Of a stretch of 31,426 nt of DNA, positions 16,609 to 23,527 are shown piece after piece (positions within the stretch are counted from its first letter, which is position 1; each line of letters starts with the position of its first letter). Source of the DNA: an uncultured Candidatus Altimarinota bacterium (GTDB lineage: Bacteria; Patescibacteriota; Gracilibacteria; BD1-5; UBA2023); NCBI GenBank assembly GCA_938036655.1, contig CALHQS010000076.1, positions 1 through 31,426 of the forward strand, in the 5' to 3' direction. A program made the translations under genes and the position numbers. A model generated the notes under the pieces. It ran no database searches and was not told the origin of the DNA. It saw nothing but the letters and a program-made list of their open reading frames with translations.

Positions 16609-16806
16609 TTATAGACCATATGGAAGAGATGCCTTCGCTGCTCTCATATTTGCTTCAGGAAGAACTTTTCCGTATTTATCGCGACCTTTCGCTTTTTTTG
16701 ATTTCTGAGAGAGAAGGTGACGCTTACAAGTTTTGTCTACCATAACTTTCCCTGTACCTGTGATGCGAACTCGCTTTTTCGCGCTCGAAAGTGTTTTGAG
16801 TTTCAT
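16609..16806 (-). CDS. rpmI: Ribosomal protein bL35
   Basis: 65 residues, the usual length. The pattern MKLKTLSSAKKRVRITGTGK, KRHLLSQKSKKAKG and the C-terminal LPYGL are typical of L35. No UGA. It lies 18 nt after infC and 25 nt before rplT in the standard order. Confidence 0.95.
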   Translation of the reverse strand: MKLKTLSSAKKRVRITGTGKVMVDKTCKRHLLSQKSKKAKGRDKYGKVLPEANMRAAKASLPYGL

Positions 16807-16824
16807 AAAAGTTAAATTAAAAAA

Positions 16825-17373
16825 TTATTTTTTTGGATGAAGAATAATATTGAAGGTGTTTCCTTGCTTCTGAAGCTTGGATTTATCGTCCTTTTTATAG
16901 AAAGTTTCTACACTTTGGATAAATTCTTCAATCTTCTCAATAGCAATATCTTCATACTGATTTTCGCGACCACGCAATTGAAGAAAAACTTTCATTGGAT
17001 TTCCTTCCTTCGCCCATTTTTCCGCTTGCTTGCGACGAACATCAAGATCATGATCACCGATTTTATAAGTAATCTTCATGGTTTTGAGTTCCGTTTTTTT
17101 GGCATTGCTTTTATTCTGTGCTTGCTGTTTCTGTTGCTTGAAAATATATTTTCCGTAGTCCATAATTTTCGCAAGCGGCACACCATCCTGCATACCTCAC
17201 ATTTCTACCAAATCAAGGTTGTGAGACTCTGCAGTCGCAAGAGCGTCCGACAAAGACATTTTTCCAAGAAATTCACCATCATCAGAAATCACTGCCAGTT
17301 CTTGTGCAGTAATCGCCTCATTGATGCGTTTCTCATCTTTTCTATTTTTGGGAAAACTTCTTGTTTTTCTCAT
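16825..17373 (-). CDS. infC: Translation initiation factor IF-3
   Basis: 182 residues. It binds the 30S subunit and checks start codon and initiator tRNA. The N-domain shows INEAITAQELAVISDDGEFLG and DLVEM...LAKIMDYGKYIFKQQ, and the C-domain KTMKITYKIGDHDLDVRRKQ. One TGA glycine (VEMGGMQDG) falls in the segment between the DLVE and PLAKIMDYGK blocks; without it only the C-terminal two thirds would be open. The ATG start (17371-17373) is 3 nt after the rpsT stop. It is an ordinary AUG, not the rare AUU of E. coli infC that permits autoregulation. Confidence 0.96.
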
Positions 17374-17376
17374 AAA

Positions 17377-17640
17377 TTATGCGTTGTTTTTTAGTGCTTT
17401 AGCGAATGCAGATTTTTTGCGAGCTGCATTGTTTTTATGAATAATATTTTTCTTTTCAAGTGTATCGATACGAGAATACACGAGAGAAAGAGCTTCTGTA
17501 AGAGCTGTAGCATTTCCTTCAGCCTGAGCTTTTTCAAATTTCTTTGTAGCTTCTTTAAGAAGTTCCAAAAAACGACGGTTACGAGAACGCTTTTTTTGGC
17601 TTACCTTCAAGGCTTTCGTTGCTGATTTTGTAGTAGGCAT
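17377..17640 (-). CDS. rpsT: Ribosomal protein bS20
   Basis: 87 residues, small-subunit protein. MPTTKSATKALKVSQKKRSR and the C-terminal HKNNAARKKSAFAKAL are typical. The frame is open 36 bases further upstream, but the ATG at 17638-17640 matches the family N-terminus. No UGA. It heads the rpsT-infC-rpmI-rplT transcript, with a promoter at 17689-17716. Placing rpsT here differs from the E. coli order, where thrS precedes infC. Confidence 0.95.
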   Translation of the reverse strand: MPTTKSATKALKVSQKKRSRNRRFLELLKEATKKFEKAQAEGNATALTEALSLVYSRIDTLEKKNIIHKNNAARKKSAFAKALKNNA

Positions 17641-17688
17641 AAATAAAAAATCAAATAAAAATAGGCTTTTACGCACAAAAGTAGGCGT

Positions 17689-17716
17689 ATTGTATAAAAA
17701 ATATCAAAATTGTCAA
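17689..17716 (-). promoter_or_regulatory. Promoter of rpsT-infC-rpmI-rplT
   Basis: Minus-strand TTGACA (complement of 17711-17716), 16 bp spacer, TACAAT (complement of 17689-17694). Two further TTGACA-like copies lie just upstream (17733-17750). The leader of about 45 nt contains a TACGC...GCGTA hairpin. Confidence 0.7.
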
Positions 17717-17757
17717 ACAAAAATATGAGTTTTTGTCAATTTTGTCAAAAACAAAAA

Positions 17758-19398
17758 TTATGCATCACGACGGCGAAGTACCATCGCGGCAACAAATCCA
17801 GAAACAATCACCACAAGAGCCACCATTCCAGGGCCTGTTTGAACCTTAGAAGCACCAGAGAAGTCTTGCGATTCTGTATTATCTCCACAAGTTGCTTTTA
17901 CGCCAAAATTATCATATGTAATAGCCCCCTGAGAAAGATACAATGTATATGAAGGATCTTTTACGTGTGTTACGAGGTTATATTTTCCTTCCGCATCAAT
18001 TTTGTATACATTATAACCATTCGCTCCTGGAACTGCCTCCCAAGTAAGTACTGACTTGCTCGTATCTGTTTTTACAGAAATTTTTCCAACATTAGAAACG
18101 GTACATCCGAGCGTTCCAATCGTCGCCATAATCGGCTCTGATTTGAGGTTTTCCATCAATGCTCCGCTCGCATTTTGTCCTTGAATCTGGAAAGTATATT
18201 GTCCTGGTGTGAGAGAATCAATATACCAAGAATACACTCCGTCTTTCAAAATTTTGGAAGCTGAATGTGTAACTACTGATCCAGAATTATGGAAAATTTT
18301 AAATGCATCCAAATCTGCTGGCGCATTCTCTACCGAAAATGTAAATGTTACTTTATGCTCATCTGTTTCGGCTTTTACGTTTTTGAACGCAGGAGTTGCA
18401 GCGGGCTTTTCTTCTGTTTTTTCTTTTTCCGTAACAGTCAAAGTAGCAATTTTTTCTTTTGTAGTGGTTTGATTCGTTACTGTCTTTGCGGTCACATCAA
18501 TCGCATATTCGCCAGCTTTTTGTGGAGCGGTTGTAGCGATGGTATACTTTCCTTCAGAAGATTCTGTCGCCTTCAAAACAGTTCCATCAAGCATAGCAGT
18601 TACTTCAGAGAGCCCCTTAATAGCATCAATCGTCAAAGTAATTCCAGCCGATGATTCTACCTTATTGGAAGGAGAAATTGAGAGGCCATATACTGAGCTT
18701 GTTTCATTGATTTTTGAAAAACGAATTTCAGAAGAAGTAGCAATTACAGAGTCATTCGCATCAATAAGAGACGCTTTGAGAATATTATTTTCTTGAGAAA
18801 TATTAGAAATTTCTTTCGTGAAAAGTCCTTCACTATCAGAAACTATGGTTCCCACATTCTTCCCATTCAAATCAAGTGAAACTTTTGAGTTTTTACGAGC
18901 AGTTCCGCTCACGAGTACCGTCGAAGAAGTAATTTTTGAATCCGTTGTTGGCGTCAAAATCTGGATTTCTCCACTTGATGTTGCTGTGGCTCCATTTCTC
19001 TCTTCAACCGTAATCGTTACTTCGCCAGCAATATCTTCCTTTCCATCCTGAACATACAATTTCTGTTTTCCGGCTTTTTTAAAAATCACTCCTTTCGAGA
19101 ATTTTTTCTCACCAGCATCTTCAGCAGTAAATGGAATAAGACGCCCTGGCATTGGATAGGTATCACCGATATTATCTGTCCAGATCATGATAGAATTCAG
19201 ATATCCTGTCGCTTTTTTTCCGTCTTTATCGAGCGCTGTAACGGTAATATCAAAAGCTTCGCCAACCACAGCAGTTGCTGGAGCAGTAATCTGAAACTTA
19301 GTTGCACCACCAGCCTGAGCGTGCACAAATGGTGCAGTAATGAATGCAGAAGCGGAAATTGTTGCCGCTGTAAAAAATGCAAGAATTTTTTTGAACAT
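17758..19398 (-). CDS. Surface protein with Ig-like/FN3 domains and C-terminal anchor
   Basis: 546 residues, no UGA. A signal peptide (MFKKILAFFTAATISASAFI, cleavage near VHAQA) is followed by at least four beta-sandwich repeats: an Ig-like domain at about 33-130 (PATAVVGEAFDITVTALDKD), another at about 145-225 (VLVSGTARKNSKVSLDLNG), one at about 235-325, and fibronectin III-like domains from about 340 to 510. The C-terminus is QTGPGM, a hydrophobic helix (VALVVIVSGFVAAMVL) and RRRDA, a sorting-signal layout. It would be anchored at the cell surface. The next gene upstream, recF, ends 24 nt before. Binding partner unknown. Confidence 0.85.
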   Translation of the reverse strand: MFKKILAFFTAATISASAFITAPFVHAQAGGATKFQITAPATAVVGEAFDITVTALDKDGKKATGYLNSIMIWTDNIGDTYPMPGRLIPFTAEDAGEKKFSKGVIFKKAGKQKLYVQDGKEDIAGEVTITVEERNGATATSSGEIQILTPTTDSKITSSTVLVSGTARKNSKVSLDLNGKNVGTIVSDSEGLFTKEISNISQENNILKASLIDANDSVIATSSEIRFSKINETSSVYGLSISPSNKVESSAGITLTIDAIKGLSEVTAMLDGTVLKATESSEGKYTIATTAPQKAGEYAIDVTAKTVTNQTTTKEKIATLTVTEKEKTEEKPAATPAFKNVKAETDEHKVTFTFSVENAPADLDAFKIFHNSGSVVTHSASKILKDGVYSWYIDSLTPGQYTFQIQGQNASGALMENLKSEPIMATIGTLGCTVSNVGKISVKTDTSKSVLTWEAVPGANGYNVYKIDAEGKYNLVTHVKDPSYTLYLSQGAITYDNFGVKATCGDNTESQDFSGASKVQTGPGMVALVVIVSGFVAAMVLRRRDA

Positions 19399-19422
19399 AG
19401 AAATGAAAAAATTTGTATGATT

Positions 19423-20487
19423 TTACGAATTAACTAAATTTATGCAAGTAAATTTTTCGTGATTTATCCCTTCTGGGAGGCTTTTTTGACTTGTCAAAAT
19501 TATTTGATGTTGTATAATAATATTCAAAAAGAGAATAATATTCTGCTCATCTAGTTCCGCAAAAATATCATCGACCAATAAAATAATGTTTTTCTCCGTT
19601 TGTTTTGCGATAAAATCGGCCTCAATCACCTTCAATCAAAGCAAAATCATCTTCATTTCGCCTCTTGATAAAAAAAATTGTACAGAATGTTCCTCATCCT
19701 GATAGCTTTTCATCAAAATTGAAAAATCATCTCGGTGTGGCCCAATATGCGTGTGCCCGGAAAAAATATCGCGCTGACGATTTTCTCGTAAATAATCTTG
19801 AATAAAATTTTCAGGATTTTCTTGATAAATCCAATCACCTTCATATTTAACACGAATTTGATAATTGGCGAAAAAATCGGGAAATTCGGGAATTTTGGAA
19901 GCAATATATCGCATATATCGCTCACGGTACAATCCATATTGTACTGCGATTTCAGCAAATTTTTGATCCCAAAAATCGAGCCCATCCTGAGCTACACCAT
20001 CCTCACGAATTTTCTTAAGTAGTGCGTTTCTTTGACGCATTACTTGTTCATAATCGCGTTTAATTTTAGAAAATTGCGCGTAGGAACGAGATAAAATATC
20101 ATCCAAATATTCTCGACGCATCGCCGGCGAAAAATACAAAATATTCATATCAAATGGCGACACATAAACCGTTCTAAAAGGTAATTCCTCAAGATATTTT
20201 GGCTTGGAAAGTTTTTTTCCTTGAACCAAAAAAAAATCCCGCTTTTCATCCGAAGCAAAAATAAAAGAACGGTTCTGGAAATTTTCTCAAAATAAAATTT
20301 CTATACGATTTTCTGGATCAAGTTTCGTGTTTCCATAGAGATTTTTGGCGCCCGTCGCCAAATGAATCGCATCCAAAATATGGGTTTTTCCAGAGCCATT
20401 TTTCCCAACGATATGCGTTTTTTGTCAAAACAAAAAACTCTCGTTTGTCATGCCACGAAACGAGGAAATAGTGAGCTGATTGAGCAT
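19423..20487 (-). CDS. recF: RecF DNA repair ATPase
   Basis: 354 residues, the normal RecF length. It loads RecA at gaps with RecO/RecR. Walker A GKNGSGKT (28-35), the RecF-type FRTVYVSPFDMNILY and YLDDILSRSY region, the GPHRDDFSI motif, ABC signature SRGEMKMILL and Walker B IILLVDDIFAELD are all visible. Three glycines are TGA (LFGQKTHI, LFGENFQN, ILLGLKVIE). Read with the standard code it would break into three pieces. It starts one base after the gatC stop. It is not next to dnaA/dnaN, unlike in many bacteria. Confidence 0.95.
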
Positions 20488-20488
20488 A

Positions 20489-20770
20489 TTATTCTCCGTG
20501 CATAATACCAGAAAGCACGATTTGATGGGCTGCTACTTTTTGTGGAGAGCATTCCAAAAGTGCGTCAGGAATTTTCTCATCTTCAACAATTTCATCCGTG
20601 CGAGGCGATAAAATTTTTGCACCAGAGCGAGAATCTTGTTCAATTCCTGTTGTATCGGTTGCTGCGAGCATATGCAAAGAGTCGAGCACTGCATCAATCT
20701 GCGCGTGAGAATCGACATTGAGCGCAGAAAGTTTAGAAAGTCGTGTAATTTGTTCTTGTGTCAGAGTCAT
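20489..20770 (-). CDS. gatC: Asp/Glu-tRNA amidotransferase subunit C
   Basis: 93 residues, the usual length. GatC holds together the GatCAB complex that converts Glu-tRNA-Gln (and Asp-tRNA-Asn) to the cognate amide. ITRLSKLSALNVD at the N-terminus, a TTGIEQDSRSG central segment and a C-terminal LLECSPQKVA-type motif are typical. No UGA. gatA and gatB are not in the window. Couples closely to recF (1 nt gap). Confidence 0.88.
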   Translation of the reverse strand: MTLTQEQITRLSKLSALNVDSHAQIDAVLDSLHMLAATDTTGIEQDSRSGAKILSPRTDEIVEDEKIPDALLECSPQKVAAHQIVLSGIMHGE

Positions 20771-20808
20771 TTTTGTATATAATAGTCGAAAAATATTTTA
20801 TAAAAATT

Positions 20809-21171
20809 ATGTCAAAAATCAAGGAAATTCAATCCCGATTGACACAAAATTCGTGGGAATACGCCAGAATTCGCTTCCTGATCGCAAAACAAATTTTTGT
20901 TTTCACGGTAGCACTTTATTTTTTGTGCTACCTTTTTACCGTGGGTGGATTCTATTTTGGGCCATTTAGCATTGACACGCTTGCCAAAATGACCTATCAT
21001 CTCTATTCTCTTCTGATTGTCTCGACTGCGATTTTTGGCTATTCTATCGCAGAATACGCAGCAAGCCTTCATTTTCCTGACAAAAAAATTGTTCTCGTAG
21101 TGGCTGGTGTAATTTTTGGTATTTTTAGTATTTTTGCACTTTCTGTGCATCTTGGTTTTTTTGGTGCTTAA
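20809..21171 (+). CDS. Hypothetical membrane protein with three helices
   Basis: 120 residues with three hydrophobic segments: FVFTVALYFLCYLFTVGGFY, LYSLLIVSTAIFGYSIAEYA and IVLVVAGVIFGIFSIFALSV. The N-terminal 35 residues are basic and cytoplasmic-looking. The frame stays open 51 bases further upstream, but the ATG at 20809 gives a sensible basic N-terminus (MSKIKEIQSRLTQNSWEYAR). A TATAAT at 20778-20783 overlaps the divergent gatC start. A lipoprotein gene follows after 9 nt. No family recognised. Confidence 0.65.
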   Translation: MSKIKEIQSRLTQNSWEYARIRFLIAKQIFVFTVALYFLCYLFTVGGFYFGPFSIDTLAKMTYHLYSLLIVSTAIFGYSIAEYAASLHFPDKKIVLVVAGVIFGIFSIFALSVHLGFFGA

Positions 21172-21180
21172 TATTTTACT

Positions 21181-21726
21181 ATGAAAAAAATTTTTCTTCT
21201 TTCTTTTGCTTTTTTCGCTTTGGCATCGTGTTTTAATAACAAACCAGAAATTGAGGGTTTGCCAACAAAAGAATTTGCCGGCTCTAATTTTACAATGCAA
21301 ATCCCGAATGAATGGTCAGCGTCTGGAAGTGTAGATAATCTTCCGCCGCTTCCCAATGGGGAAATTGTAATGGCGGCCGTTTCTCCTGAAAAAAAATATA
21401 ATTTTTCAAACAATATCGTTATAATTGCCGACAAGCTTGATTATATCGGGACTTCCAAGCAATACAGCGAACAAAATAATCTCAAAACGCAAAAAAAATA
21501 TCTCGAATATTCTCTCGTAAAATCTGGACCAATTATTTTTGGTGACAGCGATGAAGGAAAATATTATATTTTCGATGCACGATACAATGCTCAAACACAA
21601 AAATTACGATTTCTGCAAACCGCGAAAGTATGCGGCACAACCGTATTTTTGCTGCATGCAAGCGTATCGCTCGATACCGACACAAGCAAATATATTGATG
21701 TTTTTCGAACTTTTACCTGCAAATAA
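21181..21726 (+). CDS. Putative lipoprotein
   Basis: 181 residues with a lipoprotein signal: MKKIFLLSFAFFALASCFNN has the lipobox LASC. The mature part is beta-rich, with a PsbP/DUF-like look (SNFTMQIPNEWSASG, then NNIVIIADKLD and a C-terminal YIDVFRTFTCK). A tail of this form is common in small Patescibacteria exported proteins, but I cannot assign a family. No UGA. It sits between a membrane protein (9 nt upstream) and the tRNA-Cys promoter. Confidence 0.7.
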   Translation: MKKIFLLSFAFFALASCFNNKPEIEGLPTKEFAGSNFTMQIPNEWSASGSVDNLPPLPNGEIVMAAVSPEKKYNFSNNIVIIADKLDYIGTSKQYSEQNNLKTQKKYLEYSLVKSGPIIFGDSDEGKYYIFDARYNAQTQKLRFLQTAKVCGTTVFLLHASVSLDTDTSKYIDVFRTFTCK

Positions 21727-21727
21727 A

Positions 21728-21755
21728 TTTGCTTTTTTGCGTTTTTCTCTATAAT
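21728..21755 (+). promoter_or_regulatory. Promoter of tRNA-Cys
   Basis: TTTGCT (21728-21733), 16 bp spacer, TATAAT (21750-21755), 9 nt before the tRNA. The same hexamers and spacing precede tRNA-Arg(UCU). Confidence 0.7.
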
Positions 21756-21764
21756 AAAACGCAT

Positions 21765-21838
21765 GGCGCCTTGGTAGAGCGGTTATACAGAAGCCTGCAA
21801 AGCTTTGGAGGCCGGTTCGACTCCGGCAGGTGCCTCCA
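21765..21838 (+). tRNA. tRNA-Cys, anticodon GCA
   Basis: Acceptor GGCGCCT/AGGTGCC, discriminator U73, anticodon loop CTGCAAA (anticodon GCA), T-arm GCCGG-TTCGACT-CCGGC and encoded CCA. Confidence 0.94.
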
Positions 21839-21850
21839 AATATATTTTTC

Positions 21851-21879
21851 AAAAAGCTTTTCAAAGCTTTTTTATTTTT
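21851..21879 (+). terminator. Terminator of tRNA-Cys
   Basis: AAAAAGCTTT (21851-21860) and AAAGCTTTTTT (21863-21873) form a hairpin ending in a T-run. Confidence 0.7.
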
Positions 21880-21890
21880 CAAAATTGTCG

Positions 21891-21918
21891 TTTACTTTTG
21901 AGTAAAAATCATTAGAAT
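21891..21918 (+). promoter_or_regulatory. Leaderless promoter of the CDF transporter
   Basis: TTTACT (21891-21896), 16 bp spacer, TAGAAT (21913-21918). Only six bases separate the -10 box from the ATG. Confidence 0.6.
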
Positions 21919-21924
21919 TCTTGC

Positions 21925-22803
21925 ATGAAAATTCAACAAAAAGCGACTATTATCGCGACAACAACGGCATTTTTTCTCGCCATTCTCAAGCTCAGTGTTG
22001 GGATTTTTTCTGGATCCATTGCGATTCTCGCGAGCGCAATTGATTCACTGCTTGATATGGGAATTTCGATTTTCAATTTTGTTGCCGTCAAAAATTCTTG
22101 AAAAGATCCAGACGATCAGTTCAATTATGGGCGCGGAAAAATTGAGGCGCTGGCAGCATTTCTTGAAGGGATTGTTATTGCGATGGCTGGGATTTTTATC
22201 GCGTACGAATCTGTAAGTCGCATTATTTATCAAAAACCGGTTGGAGAAATTGGGATTAGTGTCGTAGTGATGATTGTTTCGGTGATTGTGACAGGTTGGC
22301 TCGTTGGATATCTCGAAAGCGTCGCCAAAAAAACCAAAAGTATTGTGATTGCATCGGATGCACTTCATTATAAGACAGACTTGCTGTCAAATCTTGCGAT
22401 TCTCGTAGGACTCATTTTGGTTGCGTGGTTTGGATGGAATTATATCGATGCGATTATCGGTATTGGAATCGCGATTTATATAGCATTTTCTGCCTTTGAT
22501 ATCGTGAAAAAATGATTTTTATTGTTGCTTGATGTGTCGCTTGATGAGATGCATGTCGTCAATATTTTAGATATTTTAGACAATCATAACGAACTTTCTG
22601 ACTATCATAATTTTCGCTCGCGTGAATCTGGTGGTGTCAAATTTGTTGAAGCACATCTTGTCTTTCATGAAAATATTTCCCTTCTCGATGCACACCGAGT
22701 TTCGCACGAAATCGAAGACGAAATTCGAAAATTAGATAAAGATTCTGAGTGGTCAATTTTATTTCACTTGGACCCATATGATGACAAAGAAACTGACAAA
22801 TAA
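21925..22803 (+). CDS. Cation diffusion facilitator family metal transporter
   Basis: 292 residues. Proton-coupled efflux of Zn2+, Fe2+ or related divalent cations across the inner membrane. The N-terminal domain has six membrane segments with DSLLD in helix 2 and HYKTDLLSN (HxxxD) in helix 5, the metal-binding motifs. The cytoplasmic C-terminal domain (VSLDEMHVVNILDIL, then FVEAHLVFHENISLLDAHRVSHEIE) is the usual dimerising fold. Two TGA glycines occur (VKNSGKDPDD and IVKKGFLL). FieF, CzcD or MntE-like specificity cannot be judged. It stands alone between tRNA-Cys and a bidirectional terminator. Confidence 0.93.
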
Positions 22804-22832
22804 AAAATAATTCCCTCAGGAATTATTTTTTT
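22804..22832. terminator. Bidirectional terminator, CDF gene and sufD-like gene
   Basis: AAATAATTCC (22805-22814) pairs with GGAATTATTT (22819-22828) around CTCA, with A/T tails on both sides of converging genes. Confidence 0.75.
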
Positions 22833-23458
22833 TGAAGCAAGTCACGATGAATGTCACTACATTTTTCTTCGAGCAAATCTTCTGGCAAAGTATCAAGGTG
22901 GCGCAAAATCTCGCTATTGAGCAAGAAAAGTTCGGAGTTTTTTTCATCCATTCCGTGTGACTGAAGATAAAAGAGTGCGTCACCATGCAGGCGATGAATC
23001 TTACAAGAATGGCCACCAACCACATCATCAGTGGCGATTTCAAGACGAGGAACGCCACGAACGACTGATTGTTCGCCAATCAAAATATTCGTCTGATCAA
23101 CTCGCAAAAATAAATTTTTGTATGGGCTATCCACCTTCGCCACACCTTCGACAGAAATTTTCGCATCAGTCTGAGCAATGGCGAGCAATTCGAGATGTCC
23201 GCTCGCATTATCGCCAACCGCTTCAATCGTAATTTTCGTTTTTCCATTCTGAGTAATGACACTTTTTCCAATGAAATTAACATTTTCCGCGATTTTGATG
23301 TGTCGAACAAAATCAGCTGATATCTTCGGAAGAAATGTATATTGAATTGTGCAATTTTCTTTTATAAAAAGGTTTACTTCGGGTATTTCGCCAAGATCGA
23401 CAATGTGCGCGTCTGTCGAAATTTCGACAGAATTATTTTGAATAAAAATCGTTTTCAT
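22823..23458 (-). CDS. Small SufD/SufB-like protein
   Basis: 211 residues forming essentially only the right-handed beta-helix core of the SufB/SufD family, which acts as scaffold for Fe-S cluster assembly with the ATPase SufC. The signature region is clear: RGVPRLEIATDDVVGGHSC followed by DALFYLQSHGM and a terminal helical segment. The start ATG 23456-23458 is fixed by an abutting promoter; a longer open frame upstream (to 23779) overlaps the divergent gene. The protein is about half the normal SufB/SufD length. No sufB, sufC or cysteine desulfurase gene lies beside it here. No UGA. Confidence 0.8.
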   Translation of the reverse strand: MKTIFIQNNSVEISTDAHIVDLGEIPEVNLFIKENCTIQYTFLPKISADFVRHIKIAENVNFIGKSVITQNGKTKITIEAVGDNASGHLELLAIAQTDAKISVEGVAKVDSPYKNLFLRVDQTNILIGEQSVVRGVPRLEIATDDVVGGHSCKIHRLHGDALFYLQSHGMDEKNSELFLLNSEILRHLDTLPEDLLEEKCSDIHRDLLQKK

Positions 23459-23464
23459 TTGGGG

Positions 23465-23492
23465 ATTATAAAAAAATTCATCAAAATTGCAA
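23465..23492 (-). promoter_or_regulatory. Leaderless promoter of the SufD-like gene
   Basis: Minus-strand TTGCAA (23487-23492, its own reverse complement), 16 bp spacer, TATAAT (complement of 23465-23470), six bases from the ATG. Confidence 0.6.
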
Positions 23493-23521
23493 TTGTATTT
23501 TTGGAAAAATTGTGCTATACT
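23493..23521 (+). promoter_or_regulatory. Leaderless promoter of the VirD4-like ATPase gene
   Basis: TTGTAT (23493-23498), 17 bp spacer, TATACT (23516-23521) with an extended TGC, six bases before the ATG. It directly abuts the divergent promoter. Confidence 0.6.
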
Positions 23522-23527
23522 GGAACA

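Noticed and set aside
21604..21882. Minus-strand frame across tRNA-Cys
   Set aside because: It overlaps the tRNA and the 3' end of the lipoprotein gene on the opposite strand.
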